Assembly (NCBI GenBank): GCA_964526565.1 | Contig: CAZGMC010000016.1 | Coordinates: forward strand, 1-53,410 | Direction: 5' to 3' | Length of the DNA stretch: 53,410 nt | DNA from: CAZGMC01 sp964526565 | GTDB lineage: Bacteria; Pseudomonadota; Alphaproteobacteria; DSM-16000; Inquilinaceae | Shown: in pieces, positions 1 to 7,680 of the stretch | How the letters are laid out: the number at the start of each line of letters is the position of its first letter | Numbering within the stretch: the first letter of the stretch is position 1 | Position numbers and translations under genes: made by a program | The notes under the pieces: generated by a model | The model's database searches: none | The model's input: the letters and a program-made list of their open reading frames with translations, nothing else | What the model was told of the DNA's origin: nothing

Positions 1-239
1 CCGGGCTGGCCGCCGCCGGGCTGGCCGGTGATCGAGGCGCGCAGCTCGAACAGTTCGTCGCCCAGCATCAGGCAGGTCAGGGCCAGCAGGTGGGCGTCGC
101 TGACGTGGCCGGCGCTGCTGCGGATCTGCACCACCCGCTCGTCGATGTAGGCGGCGATGGCGCGGACACGCTCCTCCTCGCCCTCGCCGCAGGCGACGGG
201 ATACGACCGGCTGTTGAGGACGATGTCGACACGCGGCAC
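1..239 (-). CDS. zapA: Cell division protein ZapA (partial, C-terminus outside window)
   Basis: ZapA bundles and stabilises FtsZ filaments at the division site. The reading frame starts at a GTG (239-237) directly after the TGA of the upstream coiled-coil gene. A GGAGGT ribosome site lies within the last codons of that gene. The visible 79 residues begin VDIVLNSRSYPVACGEGEE and continue through AAYIDERV and a LALTCLMLGDELFELR helix, the order typical of the ZapA globular head and start of its coiled coil. The C-terminus is cut by the window edge. The tandem pairing with a DUF4164-like coiled-coil gene is the usual alphaproteobacterial arrangement. Identification rests on the N-terminal domain and context. 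Confidence 0.85.
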   Translation of the reverse strand, partial: MPRVDIVLNSRSYPVACGEGEEERVRAIAAYIDERVVQIRSSAGHVSDAHLLALTCLMLGDELFELRASITGQPGGGQP

Positions 240-455
240 TCAATCACCTCCCAGCATGGTTTCCAGCCGGTCGATGGCGTGCTCGACCCGTTCGGCCATG
301 GCCGCGGTCTCATCATCATGCTGCCGCCGGGCGGCGGCCAGCGCTTCGGCATGGCGCCGCTCCCGCGCCTCCAGCGCCTGTTCCAGCTGGTTGATGGCGC
401 GGGCCAGACGCTCCAGTTCGGCGACGACGCGGGACATCGCTGGGCAGGCGTCCAT
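240..455 (-). CDS. Small coiled-coil protein, DUF4164-like, upstream of zapA
   Basis: A 71-residue protein that is almost entirely one helix: MSRVVAELERLARAINQLEQ followed by Glu/Arg/Ala-rich heptads ending RLETMLGGD. The family commonly found just upstream of zapA in alphaproteobacteria is DUF4164, and size, composition and position fit. Its TGA abuts the zapA GTG with no spacer, so the two are probably translated together. The start is uncertain. An open frame extends to 533, but the extension is not family-like. ATG codons at 455 and 437 are both plausible, and neither has a clear Shine-Dalgarno. Its function is unknown; a role with ZapA is inferred from position only. Confidence 0.65.
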   Translation of the reverse strand: MDACPAMSRVVAELERLARAINQLEQALEARERRHAEALAAARRQHDDETAAMAERVEHAIDRLETMLGGD

Positions 456-870
456 GAGGGGTTGACGGCTGTGCGGCGCTGGTGAGACTACGGGCGGCCT
501 CGGCCATCCGTCAACCGCCGCGGTCGGGGCCACCCGGGCTAGGGTTGGCGGCGAGGGTTGGCGGCGAGGGTTGCCGGCCAGGGTTGCCGGCCAGGGTTGG
601 CAGCGAGGATCGGCGCGGAAGCCGCTGGCCGCGGCAGGGCGAACGGTCTATAAGGGGCCCGGACCGGAAACGCCCGGCGCCAGCCGGCGCGCAACCCTCT
701 GGCGCGGCACGGGCCGCAGTCAGGCTGTGGCACCGCCGGCCGATACAGTGGGAACGGGCACCCCCCGAACCCGTTTTCGCACGGGGGCCGTAACGGGCCC
801 GCGACCCGCAAGGGCAGACCACCGCAAACCGAACCACCCGCATCACAAGAACAGGAACCTGGAGGACCCA
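456..870. other. Divergent intergenic region between the zapA operon and gap
   Basis: About 415 bases without a convincing gene. It should hold the promoters of both the leftward coiled-coil/zapA pair and rightward gap. It contains a 13-bp tandem array at 541-605, listed separately. I could not identify a confident -35/-10 pair by eye in such GC-rich sequence. The open frame that runs into gap from 571 has no family resemblance and is read as a shadow. Confidence 0.5.
541..605. repeat. 13-bp tandem repeat, five units
   Basis: Five consecutive 13-bp units of the form AGGGTTGSCRGCS: two of one variant, two of a second and one of a third, so the array shows pairwise duplication history. It is intergenic, upstream of gap. 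The unit is not a multiple of three. Confidence 0.9.
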
Positions 871-1881
871 ATGGCCTTGAAAGTTGGCATCAACGGTTTC
901 GGCCGCATCGGCCGCCTGGTACTCCGTGCCATCTATGAGCAGAGCAAGGGCGACATCGAGGTCGTGGCCATCAACGACCTGGCCGACCTGAAGACCAACG
1001 CGCACCTGCTGAAGTACGACAGCGTGCACGGCCGTTTCTCGGGCGAGGTATCGGCCGAGGGCAACGAGCTGGTTGTCAACGGCCACCGCATCAAGTCGCT
1101 GCAGGAGCGCGACCCGGCCAAGCTGCCGTGGGGCGACCTGGGCGTCGAGATCGCCATGGAGTGCTCGGGCATCTTCACCAGCCGCGAGACCGCCGGCAAG
1201 CACCTGCAGGCGGGCGCCAAGAAGGTGCTGATCTCCGCGCCGGGCACCGACGAGGACATCACGGTCGTCTACGGCGTCAACCACGACAAGCTGACGGCCG
1301 ACCACAAGATCGTCTCCAACGCGTCGTGCACCACCAACTGCCTGGCGCCGGTGGCCTACGTGCTGAACAACACCGTGGGCATCGAGCACGGCTTCATGAC
1401 CACCATCCACTCCTACACCGGCGACCAGCGCCTGGTCGACACCATGCACAAGGACATGCATCGCGCCCGCGCGGCGGCCATGTCGATGGTGCCGACCTCG
1501 ACCGGTGCGGCCCGCGCCGTCGGCAAGGTCATGCCGGAGCTGAAGGGCAAGCTGGACGGCGTGGCGATGCGCGTGCCGACCCCGAACGTCTCGGTGGTCG
1601 ACCTGAAGTTCGTCGCCAAGCGCGCCACCACGGTCGAGGAGATCCAGAACGCCATCAAGGAGGCGTCGGAGGGCAACCAGCTCAAAGGCATCCTGGGCTG
1701 CTACGACGAGCCGCTGGTGTCGATCGACTTCAACCACGACCCGCACTCGTCGATGTTCGCCCTGAACGAGGCCAAGGTCGTCGAGGGCACCCTGGTGCGC
1801 GTCATGAGCTGGTACGACAACGAGTGGGGCTTCGCCTGCCGCATGTCCGACACGGCCCTGAAGATGGCCGAGGTCGGGTAA
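871..1881 (+). CDS. gap: Type I glyceraldehyde-3-phosphate dehydrogenase
   Basis: Catalyses oxidative phosphorylation of glyceraldehyde 3-phosphate to 1,3-bisphosphoglycerate with NAD(P)+, in glycolysis and the Calvin cycle. The 336 residues are the normal length. The N-terminal Rossmann motif GINGFGRIGR is present. The active-site block SNASCTTNCLAP places the catalytic Cys at residue 153. HSYTGDQRLVD, the RAAA-SMVPTSTGAA phosphate-site region and the C-terminal WYDNEWGF are all intact. ATG 871 follows a GGAGGA ribosome site at 861-866, so the much longer open frame upstream is rejected. In many alphaproteobacteria tkt precedes and pgk follows gap; neither neighbour is here, and a terminator follows directly. 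It therefore looks monocistronic. Confidence 0.97.
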   Translation: MALKVGINGFGRIGRLVLRAIYEQSKGDIEVVAINDLADLKTNAHLLKYDSVHGRFSGEVSAEGNELVVNGHRIKSLQERDPAKLPWGDLGVEIAMECSGIFTSRETAGKHLQAGAKKVLISAPGTDEDITVVYGVNHDKLTADHKIVSNASCTTNCLAPVAYVLNNTVGIEHGFMTTIHSYTGDQRLVDTMHKDMHRARAAAMSMVPTSTGAARAVGKVMPELKGKLDGVAMRVPTPNVSVVDLKFVAKRATTVEEIQNAIKEASEGNQLKGILGCYDEPLVSIDFNHDPHSSMFALNEAKVVEGTLVRVMSWYDNEWGFACRMSDTALKMAEVG

Positions 1882-1920
1882 GGACTTCCGCATCGGCCCT
1901 GCGCGGCCGGATGGAACGGG

Positions 1921-1946
1921 AAGGGCGCCCTGCGGGGCGCCCTTTC
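1921..1946 (+). terminator. Rho-independent terminator of gap
   Basis: A perfect 10-bp inverted repeat, AAGGGCGCCC / GGGCGCCCTT, with a four-base TGCG loop, followed by a short T-rich tail. It lies 40 bases after the gap stop codon and would end a single-gene transcript. Confidence 0.85.
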
Positions 1947-1977
1947 TGCATGATTAGAGTTGCCTTGCGACGCTGAC

Positions 1978-2337
1978 CTATTGACCTTGCTGTGCGATCA
2001 GATCGCGGCGGATTGCCTCGACAGCTGTCTTCAGCGGCTACAGGTCGCGCTTCGCGATATTCCAGACTATTTCCTTGTTGACGCGGAAATACTCGTGGCG
2101 GATGATATTTCCGATTGAGGCGATATCCTGCCAAGCGATGGATGCATGGCGGATCTTGAAACGATCTGCAATATGACGGCTCGCTTCAGATATTTTTTCG
2201 AGATTCCGTTCCACGGCGTCCTGAATCAATGTTGATGCCTTGAATGACTCAAGCGACTGGTCAACAAGGTAACGTTCAATACGCTCAATGGCCTCAAGGA
2301 TATCCAGCGTCCACGGCAGAGAGCTGTGCCGGCGCAT
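1978..2337 (-). pseudogene. hepT: HepT-type HEPN protein interrupted by an in-frame TAG
   Basis: HepT proteins are HEPN ribonuclease toxins (old name DUF86) neutralised by a partner MntA nucleotidyltransferase. The frame starts at ATG 2337, overlapping the upstream MntA stop as TGATG, and gives 99 residues up to a TAG at 2040-2038. The same frame then continues for 19 more sense codons (PLKTAVEAIRRDLIAQQGQ) to a second TAG at 1980-1978. That segment is the expected HepT C-terminal helix, so the first TAG looks like a nonsense mutation. The family RX4HXY motif is also altered: the segment reads GNIIRHEY, with Gly76 where the catalytic Arg is expected. His81 and Tyr83, the residue type modified by MntA, remain. 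Some alphaproteobacterial relatives seem to share the GN--RHEY form, so this may be a subfamily trait. A sequencing error is possible. Confidence 0.8.
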
Positions 2338-2633
2338 CAAAAGACATCCTTCGTATCGTGCAATATATTGCTCCTCAGATCTGGGTGAAGATCGTTCCTG
2401 GTCACCAGATCGACTCGAGTATGAAGAATTTCCTCCAGGTATCGCTGCAGGCTTATGAAATCGAGCAGCGAGACGCCACTGCCCGGCACCAGGTCGATCA
2501 TGATGTCGATATCGCTCTCCGGCCGCTGGTCGCCGCGGGCGACGGAGCCGAACAGGGCGAGCGAGGCGACGCCGCGGGCGCGGATCTCGTCGGCGTGGCT
2601 GGCCAGAATACCGATGGCGTGGTCGCGGTCCAT
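2337..2633 (-). CDS. mntA: MntA-type nucleotidyltransferase antitoxin
   Basis: A 98-residue minimal nucleotidyltransferase. The defining signature GSVARGDQRPESDID is present: the GS pair is at residues 29-30 and the metal-binding Asp residues at 41 and 43. In characterised pairs MntA adds AMP to the Tyr of HepT and blocks its RNase activity. ATG 2633 follows an AGAGG ribosome site. Longer upstream starts add an unrelated Arg/Cys-rich stretch and are rejected. Its stop overlaps the HepT start (TGATG), so the two form one operon. The downstream HepT looks nonsense-truncated, so the antitoxin may no longer have a full-length target. Confidence 0.88.
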   Translation of the reverse strand: MDRDHAIGILASHADEIRARGVASLALFGSVARGDQRPESDIDIMIDLVPGSGVSLLDFISLQRYLEEILHTRVDLVTRNDLHPDLRSNILHDTKDVF

Positions 2634-2825
2634 CTCCGGAAGCCTCTCCGGACCGTTCTCGTCCTGACCGAAAGATGGAACGACCTGTGGCTGTATGCAA
2701 GTGAAGCAACAGGGACGGCCGGTCCGGCAGGGGCCGGACATGAAGACCGGACCTGTAGGCCGGACCGGCGCGGCGCCACGGGAGCAGGATGCCGCAGCCG
2801 GCCCGGCCGGCGGGACCGTCCGGTC

Positions 2826-3263
2826 CTAGCGCGCGTGCTCCCAGATCTCCTGGCGGAACTCGCGCTCGTGGTCCAGTTCGGCGATCTCGTCGCCGACGAA
2901 GTCGCGCATGGAGACAACGCCGACCACCCGGCCGGCCTCGACCACCGGCAGGTGACGCAGGCTGTTTTCGCCCATCTCCACCATGGCCTGGTGGACGGTG
3001 TGCTGCGGGCTGATGCAGACCGGTCGCGGCGTCATGACCTCGGCGAGCCTTGTCGCCTCGGCGTCGCGCCCTGGCGCCACCACGCGGTCGATCAGGTCGC
3101 GTTCGGTGAAGATGCCGTCGACCTTGTTGTCACCCTCGGTGACGATGACCGCGGCGACGTGCTTCTGCGACATCTCCTGGGCGGCCTGCCGTACGGTCGC
3201 GTCCGGCGGCAGGTGCACGACATGGGGGTACCTCATGACTTGCGCGATGGTGCGTTCCGGCAT
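2826..3263 (-). CDS. Protein with a pair of CBS domains
   Basis: A 145-residue protein made of two CBS motifs. The first spans roughly residues 10-63 (TVRQAAQEMSQKHVAAVIV...GIFTERDLIDRVV). The second spans roughly 78-130 (VMTPRPVCISPQHTVHQAM...RHLPVVEAGRVVGVVSMRDF). CBS pairs fold into a Bateman module that senses adenine nucleotides, often as a free-standing regulator. No effector domain is attached, and the neighbours do not suggest a partner. ATG 3263 follows a GGAGAAAC ribosome site. Function beyond nucleotide sensing cannot be assigned. Confidence 0.9.
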   Translation of the reverse strand: MPERTIAQVMRYPHVVHLPPDATVRQAAQEMSQKHVAAVIVTEGDNKVDGIFTERDLIDRVVAPGRDAEATRLAEVMTPRPVCISPQHTVHQAMVEMGENSLRHLPVVEAGRVVGVVSMRDFVGDEIAELDHEREFRQEIWEHAR

Positions 3264-3274
3264 GGTGTTTCTCC

Positions 3275-3583
3275 TTACGACGAATACGGATAATCTAACC
3301 CGATTCCGTTACTAATGACACCCGTGGCCATAAGGTTGCGGCATTGCGGCATATGGCGCCACGCGATGGCCTGCGGCGGCATGCGGCGACCTGCTCGACC
3401 TCGCGGTCCAGTCCGGCAAAGGTCGGCCGCATCCACCGCCTTCGCCAGGGCCGCGACCCGTTTGGGTTCGGTCAGTTTGTCCAGGTAGACCACGTCGCAG
3501 GGCAGGCCGGCCATGGTGTCCTCGGCGGCGGCGCGGCGCTGCTCGGTTAGCCGCCGCTGCGCGGTGTCAAAGCGGGTCGTCAT
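3275..3583 (-). CDS. Small hypothetical protein (doubtful)
   Basis: A 102-residue frame beginning MTTRFDTAQRRLTEQRRAAA and continuing AGLPCDVVYLDKLTEPKRVAALAKAVDAAD. This first half has protein-like composition and a strong G/C third-position bias. The last 40 residues (from RTGPRGRAGRR) look random, as if the gene has lost its natural end. The much longer open frame that continues upstream to 4510 is antisense to a membrane-protein gene and is not used. I do not recognise a family. It may be a degraded gene. Confidence 0.35.
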   Translation of the reverse strand: MTTRFDTAQRRLTEQRRAAAEDTMAGLPCDVVYLDKLTEPKRVAALAKAVDAADLCRTGPRGRAGRRMPPQAIAWRHMPQCRNLMATGVISNGIGLDYPYSS

Positions 3584-3844
3584 CCGGCCATCCTCATGGT
3601 GCCGACAGGAACCACCGACGTCGTCCCGCCATTGAAGCACGTCGGCCGTAATCGATGGCAGGCCGCGCCGACGAGGGCCGGCATCGGGAAACATGGCGGA
3701 GAGTCGCAGGCAGCGGCTTGCCACGACGCTGGCCGCAATGGCATGGATGGGCGCGATGGTGCCGGTGGCGGCTGCGACCCGTGGCGCCGTCATCCGCTTC
3801 GCCGACGGGGGCGAGGCACCGTGGGCGGCAGACGAGGGACGGGC

Positions 3845-4441
3845 ATGCGGATTCTGGGCGGCACCCTGGCCGTGCTGGCCGGCCTGATGCTGGGCATCTG
3901 GAAGCTGATCGTGGCGATCGTGGTCTCGGCGCTGGCGGTGGCGCGCGAAGGGGCCCAATCGACCAGGCTGACCACCGCCGACATCCGCCAGGCACTGGAC
4001 AGCCTGCGCGACATGGGGGCGCCGCTGCCGGCGGAGGTGGAGGACGTGCTCACCTCGCTGCTCGGCGACTATCTGCTCACCGAGGAGGGGCTGCAGGTCG
4101 GCCCGGCGTGGCTGGCCGTGCTGGTGGCGCTCGCCATCCTGGTGCTGGCGATCGTCGTGCTGTTCGGGCGGTCGGCCATCGCCGCGGTGCTGCTGGCCGT
4201 GGCGGCGGCGGGCGGTCTGTATGTCGGGCTGTTCATGACCGGCGACGGCGTGTTCAGCCTGGCGGGCTATGCCGTGGCCATGCTCGGCGCGGTTCTGGCC
4301 ATGGCCGATTCGGGCCCACGCACCGGCCCGCCCGCCACCGTCCCCCGCTACCAGTGGACCCCGCCGCCCCCGCCGCCGGGCCAAACCCCGCCCCCACCGC
4401 CGCCGCCGCGGCCGCCGCCACGGCCGCCGCCACGGCCGTAA
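3845..4441 (+). CDS. Small multi-pass membrane protein with proline-rich tail
   Basis: A 198-residue protein from ATG 3845, preceded by a purine-rich GAGGGACGGG. Four hydrophobic segments are visible: residues about 3-33, 98-120, 122-145 and 152-170. Between the first and second lies a soluble stretch containing TTADIRQALDSLRDMGAPLP. The tail, from about residue 177, is PPPPPPGQTPPPPPP and then alternating Arg/Pro to the stop, probably a cytoplasmic low-complexity arm. The upstream extension of the frame to 3596 is not hydrophobic and is rejected. I do not recognise the family. Confidence 0.55.
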   Translation: MRILGGTLAVLAGLMLGIWKLIVAIVVSALAVAREGAQSTRLTTADIRQALDSLRDMGAPLPAEVEDVLTSLLGDYLLTEEGLQVGPAWLAVLVALAILVLAIVVLFGRSAIAAVLLAVAAAGGLYVGLFMTGDGVFSLAGYAVAMLGAVLAMADSGPRTGPPATVPRYQWTPPPPPPGQTPPPPPPPRPPPRPPPRP

Positions 4442-4573
4442 GAGGCGGCTACTCCGGCTCCTTCGCCGGCCCCGACGGCCGCCTCTGGCAGGTCGCCCAC
4501 AACCCGACACTTGGCTGCACGTGTTGACAACGGCTATAGCTCACCCGGCGACGACAGGGCGGGGAGAGGTGTC

Positions 4574-5584
4574 ATGCGGTTTGCCGGGATGCTTTGGGGC
4601 GCCACGCTCGCCCTGGTGCTGGCCGTACTGCCCGCCGCGGCGGCGATCGCCCAGCCGTCCATGGACGAGATCCGCGCCGGCGCCGAGTACACGGCCACCA
4701 TCAACCGGCTGACCGATCGGTTCTACGACGTGATCGACCTGTCGCTGGACCTCGACGACGTGTCGATCGCCATGGCCGACGGCACCCTGGCGACCGACGA
4801 CGGGCGCAAGCAGGGCAATGCCGCGATCGCCGAGATGCAGCGCACCTTCGCCGCCGTGGCCGCCGATGCGGCCGCCGCCCCGCCGCTGCCGCAGGTCCGC
4901 GACCCCGGCATTGCCCACAGCCTGGAGACGGTCCGCACCTTTCTGGATCGGATGCAGGCCGACGCCGAACAGGCCATGGCCGACAGCATCGAGCTGTTCG
5001 AGGCGGCGCTGGCCGGCGACACCGACATCTTCGCCGCCGTCGAGCTGCGCCAGTTCGACAACACGATCCGCCAGCTCCAGGGCGAGAACGAGACCATCGC
5101 CACATCGCTCGTCACCCTGCCGCCGGGGACGCCGGGCCATCATCACTACACCGTCATCGCCCGACTCAACACTGCCCTGATCGATGCCCTGACGGCGCTG
5201 CGGCCCCTTCTGCGAGGGGGAGCAGCCGATCAGGCCGGCCTCGACGCGGCCCAGGCCGGGGTCGCGGCAAGCCGCCGGCTGATTGCCGAAGCACGGGAGT
5301 CGGCGGCGGCCTACGCGGCGCAATTGCGGGCCTCGGCTGCGCCGCCGGACCTCGGCCAGCACAATGCCGACCTGATCCTGCAGGCCCTCGACTCGTTCGA
5401 CGAGTCGTTCGATGTCGAAGCGGCCGTAGCCGACCAGCTGGACGCCATGATCGTCGGCCTGCGCGACCCGGCGACCGCCGACCCGGCCGTCTACGACCGC
5501 ACCGTGATGCGCCTCGACCAGCTGGTCGACCGGCGCATGCAGCTGGTCATCGGCCGGCAGGAGCTGCTGCAGGGCCTGCAATGA
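4574..5584 (+). CDS. Secreted helical protein of unknown function
   Basis: A 336-residue protein. It has a clear signal peptide (MRFAGMLWGATLALVLAVLP, cleavage probably after AAAAIAQ), so it is likely periplasmic. The mature part is Ala/Asp/Gln-rich and predicted to be mostly helical, with repeated stretches such as QGNAAIAEMQRTF, FLDRMQADAEQAMADSIELF and LDQLVDRRMQLVIGRQELL. No catalytic motif or known domain is recognised. ATG 4574 follows GGGGAGAGGT and starts exactly at the signal peptide, which decides the start over an upstream ATG at 4511. The stop is followed by a 15-bp tandem array. Confidence 0.7.
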   Translation: MRFAGMLWGATLALVLAVLPAAAAIAQPSMDEIRAGAEYTATINRLTDRFYDVIDLSLDLDDVSIAMADGTLATDDGRKQGNAAIAEMQRTFAAVAADAAAAPPLPQVRDPGIAHSLETVRTFLDRMQADAEQAMADSIELFEAALAGDTDIFAAVELRQFDNTIRQLQGENETIATSLVTLPPGTPGHHHYTVIARLNTALIDALTALRPLLRGGAADQAGLDAAQAGVAASRRLIAEARESAAAYAAQLRASAAPPDLGQHNADLILQALDSFDESFDVEAAVADQLDAMIVGLRDPATADPAVYDRTVMRLDQLVDRRMQLVIGRQELLQGLQ

Positions 5585-5605
5585 CCCGCCTCCCGCCCCG
5601 TCCTC

Positions 5606-5657
5606 AAACACCCCGTCCCCAAACACCCCGTCCCCAAACACCCCGTCCCCAAACACC
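5606..5657. repeat. 15-bp tandem repeat, three and a half units
   Basis: Three exact copies of AAACACCCCGTCCCC followed by a partial copy. They fill the 80-base spacer between the stop of the secreted protein and the start of the DMT transporter. The array probably affects the spacing or structure of the transporter's leader. Confidence 0.95.
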
Positions 5658-5663
5658 GCGGCG

Positions 5664-6641
5664 ATGACCGGTACCGGTACCGATACCGGCGCCGTGCGCG
5701 CCGCGGCCGCCGACCGTACCGCGCGTCTTGCCTTCGCGGTGCTGCTGCTCGGCGCGGTCGGCATCGCCTTCGCGCCGATCTTCGTGCGCCTGTCGGAGGC
5801 CGGGCCGACCGCGACGGCGTTCTGGCGCGTACTGCTGGCCGCACCCGTGCTGTGGCTGGCGGTGGCGGCGACCGGCCGGCGGGCGGCGCGGGCCGAGCCG
5901 GCGGCCCAGGCGGCCCAGGCGGCCCAGGCGCCGCGGCTCTGGCCGCTGCTGCTGCCCGGCGTGTTCTTCGCCGGCGACCTGGCGTTCTGGCACTGGTCGA
6001 TCCGCTTCACGTCAGTGGCCAACGCCACCCTGCTGGCCAATTTCGCGCCGATCTTCGTGACGCTGGGCGCCTGGCTGCTGTTCGGGGAGCGGTTCACCCG
6101 CAGCTTCCTGGTCGGCGGCGCCGTGGCGCTGACCGGCGCGGTCGTGCTGATGAGCGACAGCCTGAGCTTCGGTCCGGAGCACCTGCTGGGCGACGCGCTG
6201 GGCCTGGTCACGGCGGTGTTCTACGGCGCGTACATCCTGTCGATCGGCCGGGTGCGCGCCCACTTCTCGACGCTGACCGTGATGGCCTGGAGCACGGCGG
6301 TGACGGCCGTCGTGCTGCTGCCGGTGGCACTGCTGTCCGGCATGTCCGGCGAGACGTTCTTCCCTGCAACGACGGCGGGCTGGCTGGTGCTGGTGGCGCT
6401 GGCCTGGGTCAGCCACGCCGGCGGCCAGGGCATGATCGCCTACGCCCTGGCCCACCTGCCGGCGGCGTTCTCGTCGGTCAGCCTGCTGCTGCAGCCGGTG
6501 ACGGCGGCACTGCTCGCGTGGGTGCTGCTGGCCGAGCCGCTCGGGCCGGTCCAGGCGCTCGGCGGGGCCGTCGTCCTGACCGGCGTCCTGGTGGCCCGCC
6601 ACGGGGCACTGGTGCGCGTGCAACCAACCGCCACCCGATAG
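5664..6641 (+). CDS. DMT-superfamily (EamA) transporter
   Basis: A 325-residue inner-membrane protein with ten hydrophobic segments in two EamA halves. Family features include GIAFAPIFVRLSEAGPTATAFWR at the first helices, FWHWSIRFTSVANATLLANF, and the second-half signature SLLLQPVTAALLAWVLLAEPL. Such proteins export metabolites or amino acids; the substrate cannot be read from sequence. A nine-base unit GCGGCCCAG is repeated three times at 5901-5927, giving an Ala-Ala-Gln run in the loop after the second helix. The start at 5664 gives a short hydrophilic N-terminus (TGTGTDTG) that is itself repetitive. A later start cannot be excluded. Confidence 0.88.
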   Translation: MTGTGTDTGAVRAAAADRTARLAFAVLLLGAVGIAFAPIFVRLSEAGPTATAFWRVLLAAPVLWLAVAATGRRAARAEPAAQAAQAAQAPRLWPLLLPGVFFAGDLAFWHWSIRFTSVANATLLANFAPIFVTLGAWLLFGERFTRSFLVGGAVALTGAVVLMSDSLSFGPEHLLGDALGLVTAVFYGAYILSIGRVRAHFSTLTVMAWSTAVTAVVLLPVALLSGMSGETFFPATTAGWLVLVALAWVSHAGGQGMIAYALAHLPAAFSSVSLLLQPVTAALLAWVLLAEPLGPVQALGGAVVLTGVLVARHGALVRVQPTATR

Positions 6642-6771
6642 CGTTTACCCATTAATGTCTCAGGCCAAGCGTACACCTGGGCTTTACGCCGGCGGCCCGG
6701 AGGGGCAAGGTGACGCGCGCGACGCGGTCGCCGGCCGCGACACCTGTCTGAAACTCTGGAGGACGCGACCG

Positions 6772-7671
6772 ATGCCGCCATTCCCGAACCGCTTCGCCCT
6801 GGCCGCCGTAATGGCACTGGCCTGGGCCGCCGTGCCGGCGCAGGCCCAGGAGGAAGGCGCCGCCGTCGAGGGCGAGGACCCCGTCGTCGCCTCCGTCAAC
6901 GGCATGGAGATCCACCGCTCCGACGTGATGCGCCGGATCGAACAGCTGCCGCCGCAGCTGCAGCAGATGCCTGCCGAGTTCCTGGTGCCGGCCATTGCCG
7001 AGGAGATGGCCATCGGCCGGCTCGTCTCCGACCGGGCGCGGCAGACCGGCCTGGCCGACGATCCAGAGGTCCAGGAGCGGGTCGAGGACGCCGAGTCGCG
7101 CATCCTGCAGGAGGTCTGGCTGCGCCGCCAGGTCGAGGAGCGCATCACCAACGACTCGGTTCAGGAAGGCTACGCGGCCTATCTGGAGCAGAACCCGCCG
7201 CAGGAGGAGGTCAACGCCCGCCACATCCTGGTCGAGAGCGAGGAACAGGCCAACGAGATCATCGCCCAGATCGAGCAGGGCGCCGACTTCGCCGAGCTGG
7301 CCAGCGAGCATTCCATCGGCCCAAGCGGCCAGCAGGGCGGCGAGCTCGGCTGGTTCTCGCGCGAACAGATGGTCGAGCCGTTCGCCGACGCGGCCTTTGC
7401 CCTGGAGCCCGGCACGTACACCACCGCGCCGGTCCAGACCCAGTTCGGCTGGCACGTGATCAAGGTCGAGGACCGCCGCACCGCCGAGCCGCCGTCACTG
7501 GAGGAGGTGCGCGAGGAGATCGAGGCCGGCCTGGCCCGCCAGTACGTCGCCGACATCGTCGAGGACCTGCGCGCCGACGCCGAGATCACGATCTACGGCC
7601 CGGACGGCGAGCCGCTGCCGGAGGCGCCGCCGGAAGAGATGCCGGCCGGCGAGCCGCCCGCCGAAGAGTAA
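6772..7671 (+). CDS. Periplasmic parvulin-type peptidyl-prolyl isomerase
   Basis: Catalyses cis-trans isomerisation of peptidyl-proline bonds and acts as a folding factor for exported proteins. The 299 residues begin with a signal peptide (cleavage near QAQEEG). A SurA-like N-terminal chaperone region follows (VASVNGMEIHRSDVMRRIEQLP), then one parvulin domain from about residue 145 (RHILVESEEQANEI...GGELGWFSREQMV...QFGWHVIKVEDRR). The tail is acidic and Pro-rich. ATG 6772 follows CTGGAGGA and begins the signal peptide, so the upstream ATG at 6655 is rejected. It lies 9 bases before argJ. In many alphaproteobacteria this gene follows secA; here secA is at the far end of the window. Confidence 0.92.
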   Translation: MPPFPNRFALAAVMALAWAAVPAQAQEEGAAVEGEDPVVASVNGMEIHRSDVMRRIEQLPPQLQQMPAEFLVPAIAEEMAIGRLVSDRARQTGLADDPEVQERVEDAESRILQEVWLRRQVEERITNDSVQEGYAAYLEQNPPQEEVNARHILVESEEQANEIIAQIEQGADFAELASEHSIGPSGQQGGELGWFSREQMVEPFADAAFALEPGTYTTAPVQTQFGWHVIKVEDRRTAEPPSLEEVREEIEAGLARQYVADIVEDLRADAEITIYGPDGEPLPEAPPEEMPAGEPPAEE

Positions 7672-7680
7672 CGCGCGGCC

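Noticed and set aside
511..1893. A long minus-strand open frame opposite gap
   Set aside because: The plus strand encodes a full-length GAPDH with all catalytic motifs; the minus frame is a codon-bias shadow.
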